The notes beneath the pieces were generated by a model. That model ran no database searches. It had not been told where the DNA came from and was given only the letters and a program-made list of their open reading frames with translations. The translations under genes and the position numbers were made by a program. A DNA stretch of 64,000 bases from positions 1-64,000 of the forward strand of contig NZ_JAUFPS010000037.1 of NCBI RefSeq assembly GCF_030409315.1, given 5' to 3'. The stretch is from Mucilaginibacter flavus. Its GTDB lineage: Bacteria; Bacteroidota; Bacteroidia; Sphingobacteriales; Sphingobacteriaceae. Below, in pieces: positions 41,243 through 49,019 of this stretch (positions are counted from its first letter, which is position 1; every line of letters starts with the position of its first letter).

Positions 41243-41827
41243 ATGAAATCTATCTGTGTATTCTGCGGCGCAAACTTTAACGGCGATCCCCTGCTGAAAG
41301 AAGCAATTGAACAACTGGCCGAAGTAATGGTAAGTCGTGAAATAGCCTTGGTTTATGGCGGTGGCAAAGTTGGTGTAATGGGATTGATAGCCGATGCCAT
41401 TTTGAGTCGTGGAGGTAAAGCTATTGGTATAATCCCACAGTTTTTGATGGATAAAGAAGTTGGCCATACCGGCTTAACAGAACTGCACATTGTAGAGAAC
41501 ATGCATCAGCGCAAACAAATGATGAATGATCTGTGTGATGCCATCATTACCCTGCCCGGCGGATTGGGTACGCTTGAAGAGTTTTTTGAAGTACTAACAT
41601 GGCTGCAACTTGGCCTGCACAATCATCCGATAGGTTTATTAAATATAGGTGGCTTTTATGATCCCCTGCTTACCCAGCTTGACGTAATGGTTGCTCAAAA
41701 GTTCCTGAAACCCACCAACCGCGAACTGGTGCTCACCTCCGGCAACCCGATAGAACTGGTGAACCTTATGGACAGCTTCAACGCCAAGCCAGATGAAGTT
41801 TGGTTCAGAGACAGAAACCTTGCGTAA
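41243..41827 (+). CDS. LOG-family protein (TIGR00730)
   Basis: A 194-residue Rossmann-like protein; the ATG at 41243 (MKSICVFCG) is the right start, since the TTG at 41237 would add two residues. The PGGLGTLEE motif is at 105-113, with the associated MHQRK at about 88-91. These match cytokinin riboside 5'-monophosphate phosphoribohydrolases (LOG), which cleave the N-ribosidic bond of nucleotides; bacterial versions may have broader nucleotide activity. A near -7 box TATAATTG is at 41232-41239. Divergent from the 40352 gene. Confidence 0.92.
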   Translation: MKSICVFCGANFNGDPLLKEAIEQLAEVMVSREIALVYGGGKVGVMGLIADAILSRGGKAIGIIPQFLMDKEVGHTGLTELHIVENMHQRKQMMNDLCDAIITLPGGLGTLEEFFEVLTWLQLGLHNHPIGLLNIGGFYDPLLTQLDVMVAQKFLKPTNRELVLTSGNPIELVNLMDSFNAKPDEVWFRDRNLA

Positions 41828-41872
41828 GTCAAAAGTCAAAAATTCTGCTCGGTTACTTAAAGAAGGCTTTTG

Positions 41873-41903
41873 TCTTGATTCTTGGCTCTTAATTCTTGAT
41901 TCT
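41873..41903. repeat. Single copy of the TCTTGATTCTTGGCTCTT repeat
   Basis: Similar to the right arm at 38690-38720, but with no closing arm nearby. Confidence 0.6.
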
Positions 41904-41906
41904 TCT

Positions 41907-42224
41907 TCACTCTCCTCCTTGTTTGCCGTAAAATATTACCCAGGTGGCAAAATCGTCGGTAAAGTTTTCAAAGCGGTGTATTGCATGGGCTTTTACAAAC
42001 AACACATCGCCTTGCTGAAAACTGGTGCGTACGCCATCATTTACAAACTCGCCATTGCCGCTAATGATAACATACAATTCATCCTGTGTATGCGGTGTTT
42101 GGGGGTCGATATTTTGCGGTTTGTAAAGCTCTACAGACATGCTGCCATGCTCCAACACTTTTACAAATAATTGGTTGGGCTTGTCTGTTAAATTCTGAAG
42201 GGCTTTAATTACGGATGATTTCAT
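41907..42224 (-). CDS. Cupin-domain protein
   Basis: A 105-residue single-domain cupin. The first cupin motif is at HTQDELYVIISGNGEF (about 46-61) and the second at GDVLFVKAHAIHRFENFTDD (about 73-92). The histidines at about 46, 83 and 86 could bind a metal, together with the Glu at about 50. Substrate is unknown; small cupins act as isomerases, dioxygenases or sugar-binding proteins. It is alone between the LOG gene and the Crp-like gene. Confidence 0.9.
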   Translation of the reverse strand: MKSSVIKALQNLTDKPNQLFVKVLEHGSMSVELYKPQNIDPQTPHTQDELYVIISGNGEFVNDGVRTSFQQGDVLFVKAHAIHRFENFTDDFATWVIFYGKQGGE

Positions 42225-42439
42225 ATTTTAAAGTACGGAATAAAACCTAAGTTTTATGTTTTAAATTCCAAAACCTGAAACTCTAAATGGGAAAATTCCA
42301 AATTCTAAAAAAAATTAAACCCTAAATTCTAAAGGCTTAAATTCTAAATCTTCAAATTAATTCTCTTACATTTTATTTATTGCCAGGTGCTTGTCCTTTG
42401 CTTTTACATTTTGGCAACATTTGGTTTTACAGGTTTGAT

Positions 42440-42447
42440 TACATTTG
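42440..42447 (+). promoter_or_regulatory. -7 promoter element of the Crp-like gene
   Basis: TACATTTG, an exact TAnnTTTG match, 17 bases before the ATG at 42465. The preceding 42225-42439 is AT-rich with repeated AAATTCTAAA text and contains no gene. Confidence 0.6.
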
Positions 42448-42464
42448 TTTAGCCTTATGCGCCT

Positions 42465-43061
42465 ATGAACAACGAGAAACACGCCATATTAGCCGATGTA
42501 CTGAAAAATTTTGCCGGCCTTAATGATCATGATATTACCGCGGGCCAAAGTCTTTGGCGGAGTCGGAAAATTGCAAAAGGCGATTTTTTTAATATGCAGA
42601 ACTTTGTTTGTACAGACCTGGCATTAATTACCAAAGGCATCTTCAGGATTTATTTTGTGCCGCCAAATACGCAGGACGAAAAAAATGTATACTTCTTTTC
42701 TGAAAAGCAATTCCTGGTATCGTTTCGCAGTTTTATTAACCAATACCCTTGCTATTACTACATACAGGCGCTGGAGGATGCCGAGATCATCAGCATTAAT
42801 TATAAAGACCTGCAATACCTGTATACCACCCCCACCGGCTGGGAAAAGTTTGGCCGGCTGATAGCCGAATTATTCTTTAACTATTCGCAAAGCCGCGCTG
42901 AGGAATTTTTATTTAATACTGCCGAGGAGCGCTACATTAAACTCACCAAAGAACATCCAAATATTGTTGATAGGATAGCGGCTTACCATATATCGTCATA
43001 CCTGGGTATTAAAAATCCATCGTTAACGCGAATTAAAAAACGTTTACTTGCCCAAAAGTAA
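42465..43061 (+). CDS. Crp/Fnr-family transcriptional regulator
   Basis: A 198-residue regulator with an N-terminal cyclic-nucleotide-binding fold (about 10-120) and a C-terminal helix-turn-helix (VDRIAAYHISSYLGIKNPSL, about 165-185, followed by TRIKKRL). No Fnr-type cysteines for an iron-sulfur cluster are visible. The likely target is the membrane protein gene downstream, which begins 137 bases after, but the link is inference. The exact ligand cannot be read. Confidence 0.9.
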   Translation: MNNEKHAILADVLKNFAGLNDHDITAGQSLWRSRKIAKGDFFNMQNFVCTDLALITKGIFRIYFVPPNTQDEKNVYFFSEKQFLVSFRSFINQYPCYYYIQALEDAEIISINYKDLQYLYTTPTGWEKFGRLIAELFFNYSQSRAEEFLFNTAEERYIKLTKEHPNIVDRIAAYHISSYLGIKNPSLTRIKKRLLAQK

Positions 43062-43198
43062 TCTGACTGTCAGTTTCTTCGGCTGGGGATTAAAAGATTC
43101 TAAAAAGAACGGTCGTTTTTCACTTAGGTGAAAAAACGCGGTGTTTATTGTAAACAACTTTGTGTTATCAAACAAAAAGCAACATAAAAAATAACACA

Positions 43199-43789
43199 AT
43201 GAAAACCGCACAATCTTTTAACCACGATGCAGCTGTAAAAGCAACTACAGCTAAATCATTAAGCAAGTTATATTTTACCCGCGTGGGCTTCTCTGTTATA
43301 TGGGTAACCCTGGTAGCCATATATGCAGCAAAATCGCCACAAGTAGCAGCCATATTATTAATCATTTACCCGGCATGGGATGTTGTGGGTACTTTTGGAG
43401 ATATCCGTATTAATAAAGCTAACGGACCAGTAACACCACAGTACGCTAACGCGATCATTAGTATCATCACCACTTTTGCGGTTGGCGTAGCTTTAAATTC
43501 GGGCGTGCCTAACGCGCTTATTGTTTTTGGCGTATGGGCAGGGTTAACCGGCATTATACAACTGGTACTTGGCCTTCAACGCAGGCGTGAACTTGGCGGC
43601 CAATGGCCAATGATATTAAGTGGTGGTCAATCAGTTATTGCCGGCATTTCTTTCATCGCGTTTGCACACAAACCAACAATGGGTATTGCCAACCTGGCCG
43701 GCTATTCGGCCTTTGGGGCATTTTATTACCTTTTGGCAGCAATCCGTCTGTCAAAAACTATAAGTATAGCAAATACACAAACTATCTAA
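43199..43789 (+). CDS. DUF308-like membrane protein
   Basis: A 196-residue protein from the ATG at 43199 (MKTAQSFNHD), with six or so membrane segments spanning about 30-185. PQVAAILLIIYPAWDVVGTF and GLTGIIQLVLGLQRRRELGG fit the DUF308/HdeD pattern, members of which are linked to acid stress in E. coli. The physiological role here is unknown. It follows a Crp/Fnr-like regulator gene and is followed by a 16-bp palindrome at 43836. Confidence 0.85.
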   Translation: MKTAQSFNHDAAVKATTAKSLSKLYFTRVGFSVIWVTLVAIYAAKSPQVAAILLIIYPAWDVVGTFGDIRINKANGPVTPQYANAIISIITTFAVGVALNSGVPNALIVFGVWAGLTGIIQLVLGLQRRRELGGQWPMILSGGQSVIAGISFIAFAHKPTMGIANLAGYSAFGAFYYLLAAIRLSKTISIANTQTI

Positions 43790-43835
43790 AAGGTTTTACT
43801 CGCCATATAGTGGCATTTTTTCGACAAAACGTATC

Positions 43836-43881
43836 ATAATCTGTAAACTTTGTAATATTTATTAAAAAGTTTACAGATTAT
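43836..43881. terminator. Perfect 16-bp inverted repeat after the DUF308 gene
   Basis: ATAATCTGTAAACTTT (43836-43851) and AAAGTTTACAGATTAT (43866-43881) with a 14-base loop, followed by T-rich text. It is a likely terminator, 46 bases after the stop. The region 43882-44040 is AT-rich and shows nothing else I can support except a TTAAGT/ACTTAA palindrome near 44023-44039. Confidence 0.75.
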
Positions 43882-44041
43882 TTTATTTGACAGGTTTATT
43901 GGTATCATTATTGCAATGCTCAAACATATTGATATACAGGCAAATAAAATGTTTAAACAACATTTATTTATTTATCAATATTGTACTTAAACATTGTCAA
44001 TATTATCAAATTGTTAATAGTTAAGTTTTTCACTTAAAATA

Positions 44042-44072
44042 TTTGCAAAATAAAAGATACGATGTATATTTG
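44042..44072 (+). promoter_or_regulatory. Complete Bacteroidota promoter for a candidate small RNA
   Basis: TTTG (44042-44045), then 19 bases, then TATATTTG (44065-44072): both elements and the standard spacing, the best-formed promoter in the window. No open frame of useful length follows it. Confidence 0.7.
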
Positions 44073-44078
44073 CAGTGT

Positions 44079-44205
44079 AATAAATGTAAGACGCTGAACG
44101 GCAGCAAAACACAGATGGTTCGATACCTCTTCTTACAGCTCTTCTCATAATTTAGGTTTATAATTGGTTAGAACGCGCCCCTGCCCATCAGAGGGCGCTT
44201 CTTGT
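44079..44205 (+). ncRNA. Candidate small structured RNA
   Basis: About 125 bases lie between a full promoter and a terminator. TGTAAGA (44085-44091) pairs with TCTTACA (44131-44137), enclosing two small hairpins: GCTG-AACGG-CAGC (44093-44105) and GGT-TCGAT-ACC (44117-44127). The end forms GCGCCCCTG-CCCAT-CAGAGGGCGC (44175-44198), with one bulged A, then a T-rich tail. The piece GGTTCGATACC resembles a tRNA T-arm and TTGGTTAGAAC near 44164 a D-arm, but in the wrong order for a tRNA. No RNA family is identified. The end points are inferred. Confidence 0.5.
44175..44205 (+). terminator. Terminator of the candidate small RNA
   Basis: GCGCCC (44175-44180) with GGGCGC (44193-44198), extended by CTG/CAG inside and followed by TTCTTGTTTCT. 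Confidence 0.65.
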
Positions 44206-44272
44206 TTCTATAGGTTTTATGATCCCTTTTTATATTAATCTTCTTATTGTTGACAGCTTCTGCAATAATCTT

Positions 44273-44280
44273 TAAATTTG
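44273..44280 (+). promoter_or_regulatory. -7 promoter element of the toxin-antitoxin pair
   Basis: TAAATTTG, an exact TAnnTTTG match, only 5 bases before the antitoxin ATG at 44286, so the leader is very short or absent. TTG at 44250-44252 gives a -33-like element at 20 bases. Confidence 0.65.
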
Positions 44281-44285
44281 ATAAT

Positions 44286-44510
44286 ATGAGCGTACAATAT
44301 ATATCAGACACAAAAGGACAAGTCACTGCTGTGCAAGTCCCTATTAAAGAATGGGAAATGATAAAAAGCAAATACCCCGACGTTGATAATATCGATACAT
44401 CAATTCCAGAGTGGCATAAGGAGATAATAGATGAGCGCCTTGAAGCATTAAAAAGAAATCCGGATATGATTTTGCCAATTGAGACATTGTTTGACGAATT
44501 AGACAATTAG
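44286..44510 (+). CDS. Predicted antitoxin of a ParE/RelE-type pair
   Basis: A 74-residue small acidic protein from ATG 44286 (MSVQYISDTKGQ). The pattern of a short N-terminal beta-strand segment (VTAVQVPIKEWEMI) then helices with EWHKEIIDERLEALKRNPD is typical of antitoxins in Bacteroidota type II modules (PHD-like or addiction-module family). It would bind and neutralise the toxin encoded two bases downstream, and probably repress its own promoter. An earlier start at 44247 would overlap the -7 box and is unlikely. Confidence 0.85.
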   Translation: MSVQYISDTKGQVTAVQVPIKEWEMIKSKYPDVDNIDTSIPEWHKEIIDERLEALKRNPDMILPIETLFDELDN

Positions 44511-44512
44511 CA

Positions 44513-44824
44513 ATGGCTTACAGTTTACACTACCTTGATATTGTAAAGGTAGACTTGGTTGAAGCTAAAGATTGGTATAAGAATCAGAAACCTGGGTTAG
44601 AAAAACAGTTTAGCAGAGAAGTTAAGGCATGCATTGCCAGACTACAGAAAAATCCACTTGGATACGAGATTAAATATAAAAACGTCCGAACTGCATTTAC
44701 CGATGTATTTCCTTACGCTATACATTTCTTTGTAAATCAATCAATAAACCAAATTGTTATTATCGCCGTGGTCCATCAAACCCGTAATCCATTATTAGCC
44801 GATAAGCGAAGCGACGATGAATAG
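44513..44824 (+). CDS. Type II toxin, RelE/ParE family
   Basis: A 103-residue basic protein; YLDIVKVDLVEAKDWYKNQKPGLEKQFSREVKACI read in part, then LQKNPLGYEIKYKNVRTAFTDVFPYAI and IVIIAVVHQTRNP are the RelE/ParE fold. ParE types inhibit DNA gyrase and RelE types cut mRNA; which applies here cannot be told by motif alone, although the YKNVRTAFTDVFPYAI segment is ParE-like. It starts two bases after the antitoxin stop and is plainly one unit with it. Confidence 0.9.
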   Translation: MAYSLHYLDIVKVDLVEAKDWYKNQKPGLEKQFSREVKACIARLQKNPLGYEIKYKNVRTAFTDVFPYAIHFFVNQSINQIVIIAVVHQTRNPLLADKRSDDE

Positions 44825-44916
44825 TTTATAAGTTTGCCTTTTATCTAAACAATCGCCCAAACAAAATCCCAACTTATTGTCTTTTATATCAAATTTATAC
44901 ATTAATAAATATCGAT

Positions 44917-45237
44917 ATGAAAAACCCGGTCTACCTGGCATTAATGCATACTGACGGCACTACAAGAAGTATTATTATTGAACCCGTTTTAAAGCACAAC
45001 CTTGCCGATACCGGCGTTTATAAAATTTACAAAACATCGATAGATAATGAATCTACTTTATTTACCGAGGAATTGGAAATAGATGAAACGCAGGCATCGC
45101 TGACCGATAGTGATAATCCGGATTATTTAGGTACCATCATTTTTTTACCCAACCATACACACTGGGATTACAACGGCGACTTGTTAAGCAAAACCGAACA
45201 ACAACAAATAGCTACGTTTCTGCAACAGCAAGTTTAA
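44917..45237 (+). CDS. Small acidic protein of unknown function
   Basis: A 106-residue cytoplasmic protein with beta-rich N-terminal half (VYLALMHTDGTTRSIIIEPVL) and acidic middle (ELEIDETQASLTDSDNPD). I recognise no family. It overlaps the convergent SMP-30 gene by 4 bases at their 3' ends. A -7-like ATCAAATTTATAC lies upstream, not an exact match. Confidence 0.75.
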   Translation: MKNPVYLALMHTDGTTRSIIIEPVLKHNLADTGVYKIYKTSIDNESTLFTEELEIDETQASLTDSDNPDYLGTIIFLPNHTHWDYNGDLLSKTEQQQIATFLQQQV

Positions 45238-46127
45238 TCAACTCCTTTTACCTTCATTTGAAAGGTATACACTGCTTTTGAGGCTGTAATAAACAACACG
45301 TCTTTATTTTTGCCACCGAAGCAGATGTTGGCCGTCCAGGGTTCATCTATGTCAATGTGACCTATCTTTTCGCCTCTGGGGTTTACTATGGTTACCCCTT
45401 TACCGCACATGTAAATGTTTCCTAATTGATCTATGGTCATCCCATCGCAGCCCATGGCTATAAAAAGCGTGCGGTTGCTGAGGGAACCGTCTTTATTGAT
45501 ATCGTAACGGTAGGTTTTGTTATCGCCAATATCGGCCACGTACAGGTTTTTACCGTCGTGGGTTCCGATGATTCCGTTGGGCTGTTTAAACTGATCGTCA
45601 ACCACCACAGCTTCGTGTTTGCCCCTGGCTACGTAATAAAGTTTGCGGCCATCAAGATCGGATTGTTTGCGGGTCCAGTAATCACGTTGGTAATAAGGGT
45701 CGGTAATGTAAATACCGCCATCGGGGCGCACCCAAACATCATTAGGGCCGTTAAATAATTTACCCTTATAATCGGTTAACAAAACGGTTATTTTTTTATC
45801 GGGGCTGATACTCCAGAGTTGGTCTTTAGCGTCGGCACAGCTTATTAAATTGCCTTTACGGTCAAAATACATCCCGTTACTGCGGCCCGCGCTATCTAAA
45901 AAAATTGACAGCTTACCGCTGGTATCATACTCCCAGATCTTATTGTTAGGCTGATCTGTAAAAAACACATTTCCTTTTTTATCAACGGCGGGGCCTTCGG
46001 TAAACGCAAACTGTTTGGATATTAATACCGGCTTAGTACCTGCATCATACAAATTGGTAACATCCTGGGCAAATACACTACATGATACGGTTAGCAAGCT
46101 TAGAAACAATAAAGAACGTTTTTTCAT
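45234..46127 (-). CDS. SMP-30/gluconolactonase-family beta-propeller protein
   Basis: An exported 297-residue protein from ATG 46127 (MKKRSLLFLSL), with a signal peptide of about 21 residues ending VFAQ. The six-bladed propeller repeats KGNVFFTDQPNNKIWEYD, GKLSIFLDSAGRSNGMYFD, NGPNDVWVRPDGGIYITDP and QPNGIIGTHDGKNLYVAD fit the SMP-30 family, which hydrolyses sugar lactones such as gluconolactone. The metal site residues are Glu in FTEGPA and Asn in FNGPND. The frame from 46223 is longer but runs through the repeat at 46192-46213. Confidence 0.9.
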   Translation of the reverse strand: MKKRSLLFLSLLTVSCSVFAQDVTNLYDAGTKPVLISKQFAFTEGPAVDKKGNVFFTDQPNNKIWEYDTSGKLSIFLDSAGRSNGMYFDRKGNLISCADAKDQLWSISPDKKITVLLTDYKGKLFNGPNDVWVRPDGGIYITDPYYQRDYWTRKQSDLDGRKLYYVARGKHEAVVVDDQFKQPNGIIGTHDGKNLYVADIGDNKTYRYDINKDGSLSNRTLFIAMGCDGMTIDQLGNIYMCGKGVTIVNPRGEKIGHIDIDEPWTANICFGGKNKDVLFITASKAVYTFQMKVKGVD

Positions 46128-46191
46128 GGTACTAATAATTGGTTTGCTAATGTAGGTTGTTTTTGACAGAGATAAAAGAGCCCCGAATTTA

Positions 46192-46288
46192 GAGACGCAA
46201 CATTTTGTGTCTCCCGCATGCAAATCACGCCTTTAGATTCTCACTTTCAAATTTGATTGCTTGGCGGAAGACGCAAAATATTGCGTCT
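46192..46288. repeat. Two copies of the GACGCAA...TTGCGTC palindrome
   Basis: GAGACGCAACATTTTGTGTC at 46192-46211 (imperfect) and AGACGCAAAATATTGCGTCT at 46269-46288 (perfect). A GGGAGACAC piece lies near the window end (63982-63990). The repeat sits in the divergent gap between the SMP-30 gene and lysS. Confidence 0.75.
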
Positions 46289-46317
46289 CTACAGTCCCAA
46301 TAAACCATTTAAAACGC

Positions 46318-46325
46318 TATTTTTG
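46318..46325 (+). promoter_or_regulatory. -7 promoter element of lysS
   Basis: TATTTTTG, a TAnnTTTG match, 28 bases before the ATG at 46354. Confidence 0.65.
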
Positions 46326-46353
46326 CACCTTTAATAAAAATACCGTTCAAAAC

Positions 46354-48075
46354 ATGAGTATTGCACTATCCGAGCAGGAAATTATCCGCCGCGAATCTTT
46401 ACAACAATTAAGGGCACTGGGCATTAACCCATACCCTGCCGAAGCTTTTGATGTTAACGCCTGGGCACAGGATATTACCGATAATTTTGCAATAAAACCC
46501 GAGGCCTACCAAAATGTAGTAATTGCCGGCCGTATCATGACCCGTCGCATTATGGGCAGCGCATCTTTTGCCGAATTACAGGATTCAACCGGCCGTATAC
46601 AGATTTACCTGAAACGCGATGATATTTGCCCCGACGAGGATAAAACCTTATACAATACTGTATTTAAAAAACTGCTGGATATTGGCGACTACATCGGTAT
46701 TAAAGGCTATGTATTTTTAACCCAAACCGGCGAAATCTCGGTTCACGTACGTGATTTGATCGTGCTGTCAAAATCTCTGAAACCACTACCAGTTGTTAAA
46801 CGCGAGGACGACGGCACCATTCATGATGGCTTCACCGATCCTGAATTGCGTTATCGCCAGCGTTATGTTGATTTAACGGTTAACCCTGCATATAAACAAA
46901 TTTTCATCAATCGCTCAAAAGTGATCAGCAGTATGCGCAATTACTTTAACAACCAGGGTTGGATGGAAGTTGAAACCCCTATATTACAACCCGTGCATGG
47001 TGGCGCGGCGGCCCGTCCGTTTGCTACACACCACAACACGCTTGATATGCCGCTGTTTTTACGTATTGCCAATGAGCTTTACCTAAAACGCCTTATTGTA
47101 GCTGGTTTTGATGGAGTATATGAGTTTGGTAAAATGTTCCGTAACGAGGGTATGGACCGTACCCACAACCCGGAATTTACTGCCATGGAAATATATGTAG
47201 CCTATAAAGACTATATATGGATGATGGCCATGGTTGAAGAGTGTTTGGAAACTGTTGCCAAAGCTGTTCACGGCATCCCGGTGGTACAGGTAGGCAGCAA
47301 CGAGATTAACTTTGCAGGCCCGTACGAAAAACTATCGATGTATGATTCAATCCTGAAATATACAGGTATCGATGTATCTGCCATGGATGAAGCGGGATTG
47401 CGTGAAGTTTGCGCCGAGCTTAAAATAGACGTGAATCCGACCATGGGTAAAGGCAAATTGATAGATGAGATTTTTAGTGCCAAGGTTGAACATAATTTGA
47501 TCCAGCCGACCTACATTACCGATTACCCTATCGAGATGACACCGCTGGCCAAAAAACACCGCACCAAAGATGGCCTGGTAGAGCGTTTTGAGCTATTTGT
47601 AAACGGTAAAGAGATTGCCAATGCTTATTCTGAATTGAATGACCCTATTGATCAGCGTGAGCGTTTAGAGGAGCAATTGATCCTGGCCGGTCGTGGCGAT
47701 GATGAGGCTATGGCCATGGACGACGACTTTTTACGCGCCCTGGAATACGGCATGCCACCAACATCGGGCCTGGGTATCGGTATCGACCGTTTGGTAATGC
47801 TAATGACCAACCAAAGCACCATACAGGAAGTACTATTCTTTCCGCAGATGCGTCCCGAGAAAAAGGCTAAAGTGGTTACCATCGAAGACTTTACAAACAT
47901 TGGCGTACCTGCCGAGTGGGTACCGGTACTAAATAAAATGGGCTTTAACACGGTAGAAGAATTAAAAGCCGCAAACCCCAACAAGGTATTTAATGACCTT
48001 GGCGGTATGCGTAAAAAAATGAAACTTGATATTACTATGCCAACCAAAGAAGAAGTAATGGCCTGGTTTAAATAA
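46354..48075 (+). CDS. lysS: Lysyl-tRNA synthetase, class II
   Basis: Charges tRNA-Lys. From the ATG at 46354 (MSIALSEQEI) the product is 573 residues; the earlier in-frame start at 46261 falls inside a repeat. It has the OB-fold anticodon domain (about 40-150), class II motif 2 (FRNEGMDRTHNPEF, about 258-271) and motif 3 (GLGIGIDRLVML, about 472-483). Usual bacterial LysRS is about 500 residues; about 70 extra residues follow at the C terminus (TIEDFTNIGVPAEWVPVLNK and onward), a helical extension common in Bacteroidota LysRS, whose role is not established. Confidence 0.96.
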   Translation: MSIALSEQEIIRRESLQQLRALGINPYPAEAFDVNAWAQDITDNFAIKPEAYQNVVIAGRIMTRRIMGSASFAELQDSTGRIQIYLKRDDICPDEDKTLYNTVFKKLLDIGDYIGIKGYVFLTQTGEISVHVRDLIVLSKSLKPLPVVKREDDGTIHDGFTDPELRYRQRYVDLTVNPAYKQIFINRSKVISSMRNYFNNQGWMEVETPILQPVHGGAAARPFATHHNTLDMPLFLRIANELYLKRLIVAGFDGVYEFGKMFRNEGMDRTHNPEFTAMEIYVAYKDYIWMMAMVEECLETVAKAVHGIPVVQVGSNEINFAGPYEKLSMYDSILKYTGIDVSAMDEAGLREVCAELKIDVNPTMGKGKLIDEIFSAKVEHNLIQPTYITDYPIEMTPLAKKHRTKDGLVERFELFVNGKEIANAYSELNDPIDQRERLEEQLILAGRGDDEAMAMDDDFLRALEYGMPPTSGLGIGIDRLVMLMTNQSTIQEVLFFPQMRPEKKAKVVTIEDFTNIGVPAEWVPVLNKMGFNTVEELKAANPNKVFNDLGGMRKKMKLDITMPTKEEVMAWFK

Positions 48076-48127
48076 GAAGCTGAAGGCGGAAAGCTTAAAA
48101 CTGAAAGCTTTTTTAGTGAAATAATTG

Positions 48128-48154
48128 AGAGACGTATTTATTAAATGCGTCTCT
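48128..48154 (+). terminator. Terminator of lysS
   Basis: AGAGACGTATTTA (48128-48140) pairs with TAAATGCGTCTCT (48142-48154), one G-T wobble, then a T run. Confidence 0.88.
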
Positions 48155-48168
48155 TTTTTGTACCCTCT

Positions 48169-48233
48169 CGCGAGCTTTCAGCTCGTGAGCCTCATGGCTG
48201 CAGCTTTTAGCTGCCGGTATAAGCTGAAAGCCT
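48169..48233. repeat. CGAGCTTTCAGCTCG palindrome cluster
   Basis: CGAGCT/AGCTCG at 48171-48185 and CAGCTTTTAGCTG nearby at about 48201-48213. The inverted cluster at 54661-54705 (ACAGCTGAAAGCTGT and CGAGCTGAAAGCTCG) is the same family. Confidence 0.75.
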
Positions 48234-48284
48234 ATACATCATAGGCAAGAGTTACGTTGCGCTAAACTCGCGGCAACAAAAAAC

Positions 48285-48320
48285 AAAATGGGCCTGTTCT
48301 GAAAAGAGCAGGCCCATTTT
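48285..48320 (-). terminator. Terminator of the DUF4199 gene at 48341
   Basis: AAAATGGGCCTG (48285-48296) and CAGGCCCATTTT (48309-48320) form a perfect stem, read by the minus-strand transcript just after its stop. Confidence 0.88.
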
Positions 48321-48340
48321 ACTATATTTTTAATCCCTGC

Positions 48341-48892
48341 TTAAACAGTAGGATCATAACTATCAGCTACATCAGTAGCAAACGGTGGTTTCTCTTTTTT
48401 GAATATGGCGGCGCCAATTAAGGCAACAACTACACCCATAACCAACGAGCCAAAAAATGCCCCGGCTACTGCAAAAATGGCGAAGTACTTACGGGTCATG
48501 CTCATGGCTGTTTCAACCTGCTCTGGGGTTAACGTACCTTTTGCCTCCAATTGCGCCTGTGTAGATGAAAGGATTTTTTCAGCCATTTCGGGGCTTAATA
48601 TAGCGTAATACACATACAAAAAAACTGCCGTTAAAATACCCAGGAACAGCGAATATAAAAAGCCCGATAAAAATCCCTCACCAAAAGTCATATAACCACC
48701 AAGATCATTGCGATATTCTTGTTGCGTTAAACATAAAAAGCCGATAAAAACCAAATAGTTTATGTATTTAGCTGATGAAGTGGGGTCGACATTCAAAAAC
48801 TGAAATGCATAAGTAATAACTATCGAGGCTATCAGGCCTATCAAAGCCCATTTGATTGCCGGTTTAGAGGGACTTGCTTTTTTTACTTCCAT
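48341..48892 (-). CDS. DUF4199 membrane protein, copy 2
   Basis: A 183-residue protein with four membrane segments (about 13-31, 41-58, 74-95, 133-158). The family is restricted to Bacteroidota and lacks a known function. Between the third and fourth segments lies a charged loop (MAEKILSSTQAQLEAKGTLTPEQVETAMSMT read in part). Its partner lies 127 bases upstream at 49020, with similar layout. It is the last gene of the minus-strand series that begins at 53621. Confidence 0.85.
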   Translation of the reverse strand: MEVKKASPSKPAIKWALIGLIASIVITYAFQFLNVDPTSSAKYINYLVFIGFLCLTQQEYRNDLGGYMTFGEGFLSGFLYSLFLGILTAVFLYVYYAILSPEMAEKILSSTQAQLEAKGTLTPEQVETAMSMTRKYFAIFAVAGAFFGSLVMGVVVALIGAAIFKKEKPPFATDVADSYDPTV

Positions 48893-49019
48893 GATTGTAG
48901 GTTTTATAGTTTAGCTAAAATTAACTAATATTTTATAAAATCGGCGTAATTACTCATAAATAAATAAGGCCCTTACCGGTTAAGATAAAGGCCCCATCGT
49001 TATTTATAAAATAATATAT

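Noticed and set aside
41793..42170. 125-residue frame opposite the cupin gene
   Set aside because: It is antisense to a well-supported cupin gene and has no family features.
43603..43839. 78-residue frame overlapping the DUF308 gene end
   Set aside because: It overlaps the real gene in another frame and shows no independent signal.
44079..44205. tRNA gene
   Set aside because: A T-arm-like and a D-arm-like piece exist, but in the wrong order, without a valid anticodon arm or acceptor pairing to CCA; kept only as a candidate small RNA.
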